Of a stretch of DNA of 5,780 bases, positions 1-5,780 are shown one piece after another. The notes beneath the pieces were generated by a model. The model was not told the origin of the DNA. It ran no database searches and saw only the letters and a program-made list of their open reading frames with translations. The first letter of the stretch is position 1; every line of letters starts with the position of its first letter. Made by a program: the position numbers and the translations under genes. The DNA is from Planctomycetaceae bacterium (GTDB lineage Bacteria; Planctomycetota; Planctomycetia; Planctomycetales; Planctomycetaceae): assembly GCA_947463775.1 (NCBI GenBank), contig CANHVD010000405.1, positions 1-5,780 of the forward strand. Reading direction: 5' to 3'.

Positions 1-743
1 GACTGTTCCTGCTTCAACTGCATGGTTTTTCCGTCCCGTGCATACAGAGAGGCTCCATCTTCTTTGCTGCCACCCGCTTCGTTGCTGCAATAGGCCCAGC
101 GATCCGACGGATGCATCACAATGTGTCGAGGATTTTGGATCGCATTGGCCGTGACGAACGGTGGATCAAGAGGCGTCAGGATTCCGGTCTCCTGATCAAA
201 CCCAAACTGATCGATTCGATTGGCTCCAGTATGCGACACATACACAGATCGGTTCTTCGAATCGATCGCAACCCCGTGAGCATTCGCGGCAGTCAGCAAT
301 GAACACACAGGCTTCTCCGAAAGACGGCCTTCAGCATCCACACGATGAACAGTCACTTTATTGCTGACGTAGTAGGCTGTCAGCAGAAACCGTCCGGTTC
401 GATCGGGTACAAGAAACGCCGGATCCTTCCCGCCTTCAACCACATTGAGGAGATTCAGCTTTCCTGTCGAAGCATCAATGCGAAACGCGGCCAGTTGCCC
501 GGAACTTCGATAGGACACGAATAAAACGCGACCATCCTTCGAAGACGTCAGGTACGCGGGCTCAGCACTGCATTCCGTAACCTCAGTTCGCCGCAGCTCC
601 CCGGAATCGACCGTACGCTGAAACGTAACAATCTTCCGCTCCTGCAACAGACTCACGAAGACGAACGATTCTTCCTGAGCAGCCCCGGGATTCATCAGAA
701 GCAAAGATGCAACAATCTGCAGCATCCAGACGATTCGCGACAT
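1..743 (-). CDS. Exported lactonase-family beta-propeller protein (6-phosphogluconolactonase/YVTN type), C-terminus cut by window edge
   Basis: The frame is open from an ATG at 743 to the left edge (247 codons plus 2 nt) and has no stop, so the C-terminus is missing. Residues 1-23 look like a signal peptide: Arg-3, a hydrophobic core at about 4-18, and a cleavage site after PGAA, giving a mature start near QEES. Repeated blade-like segments follow. The clearest are 'SKDGRVLFVSY' (68-78), 'PDRTGRFLLTAYY' (113-125), 'AHGVAIDSKNRSVYVSHTG' (155-173) and 'NPRHIVMHPSDRWAYCSNE' (204-222). The 'AHGVAID' and 'PRHIVMHP..RWAY' pattern is typical of the seven-bladed Pgl/lactonase family (PF10282-like). 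Members are usually about 350 residues, so roughly the last third is absent. Cytoplasmic relatives hydrolyse 6-phosphogluconolactone. Because this copy is exported, its substrate is unknown and pgl should not be assumed. The ATG at 743 is supported by GGGAGAG just upstream and by the signal peptide beginning there. Family is fairly sure; function is not. Confidence 0.85.
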   Translation of the reverse strand, partial: MSRIVWMLQIVASLLLMNPGAAQEESFVFVSLLQERKIVTFQRTVDSGELRRTEVTECSAEPAYLTSSKDGRVLFVSYRSSGQLAAFRIDASTGKLNLLNVVEGGKDPAFLVPDRTGRFLLTAYYVSNKVTVHRVDAEGRLSEKPVCSLLTAANAHGVAIDSKNRSVYVSHTGANRIDQFGFDQETGILTPLDPPFVTANAIQNPRHIVMHPSDRWAYCSNEAGGSKEDGASLYARDGKTMQLKQEQ

Positions 744-747
744 CAAA

Positions 748-754
748 CTCTCCC
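748..754 (-). promoter_or_regulatory. Ribosome binding site of the beta-propeller gene
   Basis: Read on the minus strand, GGGAGAG lies 4 nt before the ATG at 743. It supports this start over the in-frame TTG codons just upstream. The spacing is slightly short but workable. Confidence 0.55.
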
Positions 755-794
755 GCAACCTGGCAAACTCTTGCTTGGACTGCTGCAGCTTTCC

Positions 795-816
795 GATCCA
801 CAGCCCGCTGTGGATC
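795..816. repeat. 22-bp palindrome upstream of the beta-propeller gene
   Basis: GATCCACAGC (795-804) and its exact reverse complement GCTGTGGATC (807-816) are separated by CC. The centre is about 62 bp upstream of the propeller start codon. A symmetric site of this size could bind a dimeric regulator, or could fold in the 5' leader as a 9-bp stem with a CCCG-type tetraloop. No T-run follows it in either direction, so it is not an obvious terminator. The symmetry is seen directly; the role is inferred. Confidence 0.6.
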
Positions 817-864
817 AGCTTTTCCTGCACTGCTCGATTCGTAAAAGACTCACGATAATAGTTT

Positions 865-906
865 GGCAGCAGGCTGCCTGCACCGAAAGCGGCAGCAGGC
901 TGCCGC
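865..906. repeat. Duplicated GC-rich palindrome (two copies of GGCAGCAGGCTGCC)
   Basis: The 14-mer GGCAGCAGGCTGCC occurs at 865-878 and again, identically, at 891-904. Each copy is an inverted repeat (GGCAGC/GCTGCC around AG). The second copy extends to 8-bp perfect arms, GCGGCAGC/GCTGCCGC, at 889-906. The copies are 26 bp apart centre to centre in direct orientation, and the arms can also pair between copies. This resembles dispersed intergenic palindromes of the REP/BIME kind. The duplication is seen directly; dispersal elsewhere in the genome is not shown here. Confidence 0.6.
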
Positions 907-918
907 AGTCCAGAAAAC

Positions 919-930
919 TCTTGCGCAAGA
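919..930. repeat. 12-bp perfect palindrome TCTTGCGCAAGA
   Basis: A fully self-complementary 12-mer that abuts the A-run (the T-run on the minus strand) of the neighbouring terminator. It may be chance, part of the palindrome cluster at 865-930, or a small protein-binding site. Nothing more can be said from the sequence. Confidence 0.35.
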
Positions 931-969
931 AAAAAGGTTTAAGCCATCAAGAGACAGCTCAAACCTTTT
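930..969 (-). terminator. Rho-independent terminator of the Tyr/Pro-rich protein gene
   Basis: On the minus strand the arm at 969-957 (AAAAGGTTTGAGC) pairs with the arm at 944-932 (GCTTAAACCTTTT). The 13-bp stem contains one G-U wobble and encloses a 12-nt loop (945-956). It runs directly into a T-run (935-930). The first arm begins 26 nt after the stop codon at 995-997. The stem is AU-rich with only a few GC pairs, but the layout is classical. It separates the upstream gene from the propeller gene, so the two are probably transcribed separately. Confidence 0.8.
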
Positions 970-994
970 GATGAATTAAAAACTGACCGACCGA

Positions 995-1408
995 CTATCG
1001 GTAATCAATCTCGATGTCACCATCTCGTTCGATTTCAACTTCCACACCGCGATAACGACGGAAGTGACCGTGGCGACGATAGTAACCGGGAACCGCGTAA
1101 GCCGCTGGAGCGACGACAGCCGGTGCTCCGTAGTAAGCAGCAAATGGTGACGGTGCAACTGCAACCGTTGGCACCATCGGTGCATAGTACGACGTTGAGT
1201 AACCGACAGTGCTGACCGGATACGAATGAACAGAAACAACCGACATTGACGGAACCACATAAGCCGGCTGATAGCTAACAACCGGTGCCGCATAAACCAC
1301 TGGCGGAGCGGCGAAAGCATAACCCGGAAAGTAGTAGTGATCACCGGCCTGAGCAGCAGCAGACACCGCGGCCACTGCGATGAAACAGCTCATGAAATGA
1401 CGCAACAT
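995..1408 (-). CDS. Small exported Tyr/Pro/Val/Ala-rich protein of unknown function
   Basis: 137 residues from the ATG at 1408 to a TAG at 995-997. I do not recognise a named family. The frame is open further upstream to an ATG at 1519, but 1408 is chosen because a strong GAGGGAGG lies 8 nt before it and a clean signal peptide starts there (residues 1-21: Arg-3, Ala/Val-rich core, AQA before the cleavage site). The mature chain of about 116 residues is low-complexity. It has 17 Tyr and 14 Pro, no Cys, and loose repeats of the form 'APVV.Y' and 'AAYYGAPAVV' across about 25-110. It ends with a basic His/Arg patch, RRHGHFRRYR (111-120), followed by an alternating acidic/hydrophobic strand, 'VEVEIERDGDIEIDYR' (122-137). 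It is probably periplasmic, surface-exposed or wall-associated. The gene has its own terminator and looks monocistronic. That it is a real gene is well supported; its function is unknown. Confidence 0.8.
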   Translation of the reverse strand: MLRHFMSCFIAVAAVSAAAQAGDHYYFPGYAFAAPPVVYAAPVVSYQPAYVVPSMSVVSVHSYPVSTVGYSTSYYAPMVPTVAVAPSPFAAYYGAPAVVAPAAYAVPGYYRRHGHFRRYRGVEVEIERDGDIEIDYR

Positions 1409-1416
1409 TGTGAAAG

Positions 1417-1424
1417 CCTCCCTC
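1417..1424 (-). promoter_or_regulatory. Strong Shine-Dalgarno site that fixes the start of the Tyr/Pro-rich gene
   Basis: On the minus strand GAGGGAGG is followed after 8 nt by the ATG at 1408. This favours the 137-residue product over the 174-residue reading that begins at 1519. The extra 37 residues of that reading would put a polar stretch ahead of the signal peptide. Confidence 0.75.
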
Positions 1425-1446
1425 TGATCCCTTGATCGAAACCCAA

Positions 1447-1466
1447 TGCTGACGACACCGTCAGCA
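1447..1466 (-). promoter_or_regulatory. Perfect 8-bp hairpin in the probable 5' leader of the Tyr/Pro-rich gene
   Basis: TGCTGACG (1447-1454) and CGTCAGCA (1459-1466) are exact inverted repeats around a 4-nt loop. The nearer edge is 38 nt from the start codon and 22 nt from the Shine-Dalgarno sequence. No T-run follows on the minus strand, so it is not an intrinsic terminator. It could be an operator or an mRNA-stabilising or translation-affecting leader hairpin. The rest of the spacer up to the toroid gene shows no promoter I would defend. Confidence 0.5.
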
Positions 1467-1642
1467 ATTCCTTTCGCCCCGATTGACTCAAATCTGAAAC
1501 AATGGGGTATTGTGGGCAAGTTTAACGGGCCAATGGGACAGCAAAAAGTCTGCCGGATTCCAGTTTCCTTAAATTCCCAACCACCCTGAAACGCGTCACC
1601 TTACGGTTTCGCGTGCCAGTATCGGCAGCAGAACAGCACCCT

Positions 1643-2764
1643 TTACTTCTGATAAATCGGCAGATAATGGTATTTCACGGACAGGCTCAAAACGGCCATC
1701 GACGTGGAATAGACAGCTCCGTGGTTTTTCTCTTCGCCGTTGGCTGCGGTCCACGAACCATCACCCGCCTGTTTCGGCAGCAGCATTTCCTGGACAAGTT
1801 TCTGAGCAGTCTCCGAGTGATTCCCGCCGCGCTGATACATCCCCTGAGCATAGTAGTACGTTCCATAAAAGCAGAATCGTTCCTCCCATTTCGGTGGATG
1901 CTCCAACAACCAATCAGCTGCTCCGGCGACCAGCGGCGATTCATATTCACCACAAACCTGCATCGCCAATAATCCCGCAGCCGTCATCGTAAATGTGGGA
2001 CTGTTCTGATTGGGCTCATAAGTAAACCCACTGGCCTTCTTGTCGGGCAAGCCATTTTCGTCAAGCGGCGAGGCGTATGATCGCTTCAAGTATTCGACCG
2101 CGTCTTCAATCGCCCCGGCAGGAACCTGCAGTCCATCATTCTTCGCGGATCGGAGAGCCATCAACTGCCACACGGTCGCGGAAAGATCTGAGTCCGCTGA
2201 TTGCGGCTCATAGCGCCAGCCACCGCGATAGTGAGTTGGCTTCTTCTGCTTCTGCGACGCCAGAATCACATCAATTGCTTTCTGACATCGATCATGAATC
2301 AATTGATCCTGTTCGATCGTTGTCCCCATCCCCAGCATTTCGGTCAACATCAAAGTAATGATGCCGTGTCCGTACATGCGAGATCCATCTTTGGCCCCAA
2401 AGTATCCCTTCGGGTCGACTCGATCTTCCTTCAGCACAAACGCCAGAGCCTTTTGCATCGCCTGACCTTCCGGTGAAACATCCGAAGGCTGGATCCCAAC
2501 GCTGGCCATGGCCATGATCGACAGCGAGGTCATCGTCGTATCGATTCCCTTATCGAGAATCGCACCATCTTCACGCTGCTTGCTGATGAGATACGCAATC
2601 GCTCGGTCCAGAGCCAGATCGGTTTCGTCTTTCTGGAAGACTGACGAGGCCTGCGGAGAATCGGCAGCTGGCTTCACCGCTTCCTGCGCGGAGACGGATT
2701 TGCTCAGCAACAGCAGCACGACCATCGTCAACAGGAGGAAAGAGAACCGCATTTTTGCTCGCAT
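1643..2764 (-). CDS. Exported alpha/alpha-toroid protein with prenyltransferase/squalene-cyclase-type repeats
   Basis: 373 residues from the ATG at 2764 to the TAA at 1643-1645. Residues 1-26 are a signal peptide: MRAKMR, a Leu/Val core, and SVSA before the cleavage site at QE. The rest is a chain of helical-hairpin repeats of the terpene cyclase/prenyltransferase toroid fold. QW-like motifs are visible at 'YLISKQREDGAI' (58-69), 'ASQKQKKPTHYRGGWRY' (169-185), 'TAAGLLAMQVCG' (261-272) and 'KQAGDGSW' (331-338). 'DSDLSATVWQLMAL' (191-204) lines up by eye with the DxDD acid motif of squalene-hopene cyclase, but the fourth position is Leu. True hopene cyclases are over 600 residues with two barrels; this is about half that and exported, so I would not call it a cyclase. 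I cannot see the Zn-binding Asp/Cys/His set of protein prenyltransferases. In-frame ATGs at 2812, 2791 and 2752 are alternatives. 2764 or 2752 best fits the signal peptide, although neither has a strong Shine-Dalgarno. Start positions aside, the fold call is fairly secure; the role is unknown. Confidence 0.85.
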   Translation of the reverse strand: MRAKMRFSFLLLTMVVLLLLSKSVSAQEAVKPAADSPQASSVFQKDETDLALDRAIAYLISKQREDGAILDKGIDTTMTSLSIMAMASVGIQPSDVSPEGQAMQKALAFVLKEDRVDPKGYFGAKDGSRMYGHGIITLMLTEMLGMGTTIEQDQLIHDRCQKAIDVILASQKQKKPTHYRGGWRYEPQSADSDLSATVWQLMALRSAKNDGLQVPAGAIEDAVEYLKRSYASPLDENGLPDKKASGFTYEPNQNSPTFTMTAAGLLAMQVCGEYESPLVAGAADWLLEHPPKWEERFCFYGTYYYAQGMYQRGGNHSETAQKLVQEMLLPKQAGDGSWTAANGEEKNHGAVYSTSMAVLSLSVKYHYLPIYQK

Positions 2765-2819
2765 TCGATTACCAGTCAGAAACCAGCACATAAGTCCAAA
2801 AGAAATAACCATCCCACTG

Positions 2820-5780
2820 TTACTTCTTCTTCGCACGTTCCGCCAGGACCCTGAAGTAGGTCTCAACGCTCTTGCGATACTCCTCAGAAACAACTTCAGA
2901 TTTGCCTTTTGTCAGATCCTCTGCCGACTGGTTGCGAAGTTTGCCCCAGTTCTTGCCATCATTGCGATTAACCGGCGTCACTTCAAAATCTGCAACGCGC
3001 GGCTCCGTCGATGCCGAATCGGAAGACTGAGTTCCCCCCAATCCCAGAGCTGCCATCGTCTCCTGCTGATTTCGAAGTCTCGCGGCCGCCTGAGCAGCCT
3101 GTTGTGCTCGCGCGGCCTGAGCCAATGTGTCCAATTGCGCTGCATTTCTCTGAGCAGCCAACGCGGCTTGAGCAGCATCAGCATTCGTCTGAGCTGCCAC
3201 AGCCGCTTCCGCCTGCAATCTGTCCAGCTCATCCAGCGTCCGCGCCAACTGTTCCCCACGAGCCATCTGCTCTGGTGTCAACTCCGCAGCCGCAGCCAAC
3301 TCATTCCCCTTACTCTCATTATTCCCATCAGCCGGGTTCCCCGCCGCAGCAGCCTGCGCTGGCTCCCCTGATTCCTGAGCAGCAGCTTCTGCCGCAGCCG
3401 CTGCGGCCAACAAAGGATCGACCACAGCCGAAAGATTATCTGACTGCTGATTAATCGCAGACTCTGCTTTGGCAACATCCTGCTGAGCTTTCAGTGCCTG
3501 CCCGTTGGGCTGCGGCTGACTATTCTGCGGATTTGCGATGACATTGGCTTCAGCTTGTTCTGCCTCAGTTGCTGCCGCCTTCAATTGCTGCTCTGCCATA
3601 TTCGATTCATTGCGAGCCACCTGCTGAATACTGTCAGCCACTTTCTGCAGCGGCTCTGCCACAGTCGGATTATTCAAGCGACGTTCATGTCGGGCTGCTC
3701 GGGACACATCTTCTGAAGCACTCGCCACATCCTCGGTGATCTCGCCCTGCTGTGTTTCAGCCTGCGCGAGTGAACTCTTTGGAGGTGCGAGTTCATTGCC
3801 GAAGTTCGCATCTGCAACAGCCTGCTCAGCTTTCTTGTTTAGCTGCTCTGCAGATTTCATCGCCTCATCGGCATACTGATCCGCCAATTGAGTCGCCGGG
3901 TTCTGAGCATCCAGGGCCGGCAACGGTTTGTTCTTCACTTCTTCAGATCGCTGATTAGCTTGCTGATTTTTCTCCTGAGCTTCCTGCAGAACAGCTTTGG
4001 CCGCAGCCACTTTCTTCTGTTCTGCTGTCTGACGAACCTGTTCCTGCGCAAGGGCGTTCTTCAGGCCGGCGTTATCGGGTTTCTCGTTGAGTTTGATCTG
4101 AGCCTGCTGAACTCTGGCGTCGACCGCCGCCAAATTTTTCTCGGCAGCCTGAACTCCCTGCTCCGATCGTTTCTGGACATCATCTGCTCGCTTGGCAACG
4201 TCCGCAGCAGCCTTCTTTTGTTGCTCATGGAACTGCTGACGACGCTTTTCTGAATCCACCTTCTGAGCTTCCCGGGCTTTATCGTCGGCATGAATCTTTT
4301 CATCCTTGCCAGCCAGAGTTTTTTCCTTGGCCTGCTTCAGTGATTCTGTTGCCTGAGCCAGTGTCGCTTTCGTCTCCTGAGCAGTCTGGGCAAGTTCCGA
4401 CAGCAATAATTCTTCTCTGGCAGAATTCGCTTTCGCGACAGCTTCATTCAACTTCTGTTGCGTCTCTGCAAGCTTTTGCTGGGCTTCTGGCGTCTTGCCC
4501 TGTGCCGCCGACTGACTGGCCTGCGCAATCAAAGCTCCGGAAAGCTGCGACGCATCCGATGCCATTTCGCGAAGATCCTGCACTAAGTCTCGCTTCCTGG
4601 CCTGAAACTCCTGATCAGCCTGCTCATTCGCCCGTTGAAGCAACTTGTCATCCTCCGCTGCGTACTCAAGGGCGTTCCGTGCATCTTCCAAAGCCGTCTG
4701 CGAAATTTCCGATAGAGCTTTCTGCATCGCGGGGTTCTTCTGCAACTCCGCCTCGAGTTCAGAGATCAGTGTCGCCGTTTCCTTCTCGGCCATTTCAACC
4801 AGTTCTTCGCTGGTGTCGTATTGCTTATCGAGCAACTCGACAATCCCCAGCTCCTTCTCAGCTTCTCTCAGTTCCGCTCGCGTATCGGCAACGTTCAAGC
4901 CTTTGTCGAGCTGATCGAAGTGCTCGGCGACCAATTCCAATGCCTTCGCGGCTTTCTCCTGCTGTTCCGCCGCCTGAGCCAGTTCTTTCGCCTGCTGTTC
5001 CGGGGCTGCTTGCTCCTGAGCTTTCTCCATGGCGTCATTCATTTTGGTCGCCGGATCCTGGATCATGGCAATGCTGTCATCTGCATCTCTCGCTCGTTCG
5101 CGCTGAGATTCTTCCAGCATATCCTGAGCATTCGCATCTTCGACCAGTGCTTCAGTCAAATCCGCAATCTGTTGATTGATAGATCCCTGACGTTGCTCAA
5201 GCTCTTCTAACTGCTGAGCAGTCTCCGGTTTCTCCGGCGAAGTATTCTGCTGCTCGACGACGTCGGCTGTTTCTGTCGTAGCTTCCTCAAGTTCTCGAAT
5301 CTGCTCGGCCGTCTGAGCTGCCATTTGTGGAATCGTCGGTGAATAACGACGGATAACATTGCGAGCATCTTCCATCACCGGTTCAAGAGTCTTAATCACG
5401 GCAGCAACCTGATCACGGATTTGCACCAGCTCATGCCCCGCACTGATCAAAGTGTCTCGCTTCCAGCGTCGTTCGACAATCTTACGAGCAGCATCGCGAG
5501 CTTCTGCCGTCCAGCGTGTCTGATCAAATGCGCCGACGATCTCATTCTTCACTCCGGCTTCTCGCAGCCTCTGACTTGTCAGTTCGAACCCTCGCTGCAC
5601 AAGATCCCAGACACGAGGATGCTCGATGCGAGCCTGTAGGTCCTGTGAGCCCCAGCGTTCTCGATTGGTCAATTCATCCAGAGCATCACGCACAATCGTG
5701 AGTTCATGTCCGGCCTCCAGAATCCGATAAGCCGGTGCAACCTCCAAAAGCTGTGTTGCCAACGCCGATTCCTGAGGCAA
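2820..5780 (-). CDS. Very long Gln/Glu/Ala-rich coiled-coil protein, N-terminus beyond window edge
   Basis: Open from the right edge to the TAA at 2820-2822, giving 986 residues. The first visible codon is TTG and has no sign of being a start, so the gene probably begins outside. Residue numbers count from the edge. Residues 1-135 are the most globular-looking part: they hold four of the five Trp (43, 58, 90, 106) and two copies of AGHEL (23-27, 114-118). From about 150 to 735 the chain is almost entirely predicted helix/coiled coil, with charged heptad-like stretches and a 'QEKAAKALELVAEHF' segment (274-288). About 740-825 is a Pro/Asn/Gln/Ala linker with an Ala run near 790. Another Ala/Gln coil follows (about 830-905). 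A compact C-terminal motif starts at 'KNWGKLRNQ' (943) and ends in 'EEYRKSVETYFRVLAER'. No Cys is present anywhere. This ending resembles long coiled-coil proteins found beside BatA/vWA-type genes in planctomycetes (DUF4175-like), which is recollection rather than a search. It is probably envelope-associated and scaffold-like, and cotranscribed with the toroid gene. Confidence 0.85.
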   Translation of the reverse strand: MPQESALATQLLEVAPAYRILEAGHELTIVRDALDELTNRERWGSQDLQARIEHPRVWDLVQRGFELTSQRLREAGVKNEIVGAFDQTRWTAEARDAARKIVERRWKRDTLISAGHELVQIRDQVAAVIKTLEPVMEDARNVIRRYSPTIPQMAAQTAEQIRELEEATTETADVVEQQNTSPEKPETAQQLEELEQRQGSINQQIADLTEALVEDANAQDMLEESQRERARDADDSIAMIQDPATKMNDAMEKAQEQAAPEQQAKELAQAAEQQEKAAKALELVAEHFDQLDKGLNVADTRAELREAEKELGIVELLDKQYDTSEELVEMAEKETATLISELEAELQKNPAMQKALSEISQTALEDARNALEYAAEDDKLLQRANEQADQEFQARKRDLVQDLREMASDASQLSGALIAQASQSAAQGKTPEAQQKLAETQQKLNEAVAKANSAREELLLSELAQTAQETKATLAQATESLKQAKEKTLAGKDEKIHADDKAREAQKVDSEKRRQQFHEQQKKAAADVAKRADDVQKRSEQGVQAAEKNLAAVDARVQQAQIKLNEKPDNAGLKNALAQEQVRQTAEQKKVAAAKAVLQEAQEKNQQANQRSEEVKNKPLPALDAQNPATQLADQYADEAMKSAEQLNKKAEQAVADANFGNELAPPKSSLAQAETQQGEITEDVASASEDVSRAARHERRLNNPTVAEPLQKVADSIQQVARNESNMAEQQLKAAATEAEQAEANVIANPQNSQPQPNGQALKAQQDVAKAESAINQQSDNLSAVVDPLLAAAAAAEAAAQESGEPAQAAAAGNPADGNNESKGNELAAAAELTPEQMARGEQLARTLDELDRLQAEAAVAAQTNADAAQAALAAQRNAAQLDTLAQAARAQQAAQAAARLRNQQETMAALGLGGTQSSDSASTEPRVADFEVTPVNRNDGKNWGKLRNQSAEDLTKGKSEVVSEEYRKSVETYFRVLAERAKKK

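Noticed and set aside
583..801. Minus-strand frame of 72 codons over the start of the beta-propeller gene
   Set aside because: It is out of frame with the propeller, whose blade motifs and signal peptide are unambiguous, and it shows no motifs of its own.
855..860. TATTAT on the minus strand as a -10 box for the beta-propeller gene
   Set aside because: There is no TTGACA-like hexamer at suitable spacing, the expected -35 region falls in the GC-rich palindrome, and a single AT-rich hexamer is too weak to annotate.
976..1344. Second minus-strand frame of 122 codons within the Tyr/Pro-rich gene
   Set aside because: It lies in a different frame over a gene that has a clean signal peptide, Shine-Dalgarno and terminator. 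Its Arg/Leu/His-rich product looks like an out-of-frame shadow.
1499..1513. Short inverted repeat ACAAT-GGGGT-ATTGT in the 1409-1642 spacer
   Set aside because: Five-base arms are expected by chance in a spacer of this length, and nothing else supports a binding site.
1585..1615. Possible terminator after the toroid gene
   Set aside because: Only competing 5-bp stems (GAAAC/GTTTC or ACGCG/CGCGT) can form and no T-run follows, so intrinsic termination cannot be supported.
2508..3371. Plus-strand open frame (287 codons) spanning the junction of the two large genes
   Set aside because: It overlaps two well-supported minus-strand genes, crosses their boundary, and translates to a Ser/Arg/Leu-rich sequence without recognisable motifs.
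4340..5179. Long plus-strand open frame (279 codons) inside the coiled-coil gene
   Set aside because: It is antisense to a continuous Gln/Glu/Ala coil. Its Ser/Pro/Leu-rich translation is what the complement of those codons gives, with no domain and no credible ribosome site.

Overview
The window looks like a planctomycete chromosome (Planctomycetota, probably Planctomycetaceae). The evidence is the combination of a secreted alpha/alpha-toroid 'prenyltransferase/squalene cyclase repeat' protein directly behind a very long Gln/Glu/Ala coiled-coil protein, a secreted YVTN/lactonase-type beta-propeller, and a small secreted Tyr/Pro-rich protein. This assignment comes from recognising protein types, not from a database search. 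Base composition is moderate in GC. I see no rRNA, tRNA, CRISPR array, transposase or phage gene.

All four genes are on the minus strand, so transcription runs from position 5780 towards position 1. From right to left: (i) 2820-5780 is the C-terminal 986 residues of a Cys-free coiled-coil protein whose start lies beyond the right edge. (ii) 1643-2764 is a 373-residue exported alpha/alpha-toroid protein, starting 55 nt after the coiled-coil gene stops and probably in the same operon. (iii) 1409-1642 is a 234-nt spacer that carries a perfect 8-bp hairpin near the next gene. (iv) 995-1408 is a 137-residue exported Tyr/Pro/Val/Ala-rich protein with a strong Shine-Dalgarno sequence and its own intrinsic terminator (930-969). 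(v) 744-994 is a spacer rich in palindromes: a 22-bp palindrome, a duplicated GC-rich palindrome and a 12-bp palindrome. (vi) 1-743 is the N-terminal 247 residues of an exported lactonase-family beta-propeller, cut by the left edge.

Three of the four proteins have readable signal peptides, so the locus is strongly biased to the cell envelope or periplasm. The coiled-coil and toroid genes form one apparent transcription unit. The Tyr-rich protein and the propeller look like separate units, because a terminator and a palindrome-rich spacer lie between them. No complete new system can be shown here. The least explained items are the coiled-coil/toroid pair, the Tyr/Pro-rich secreted protein, and the palindromes at 795-816 and 865-906.
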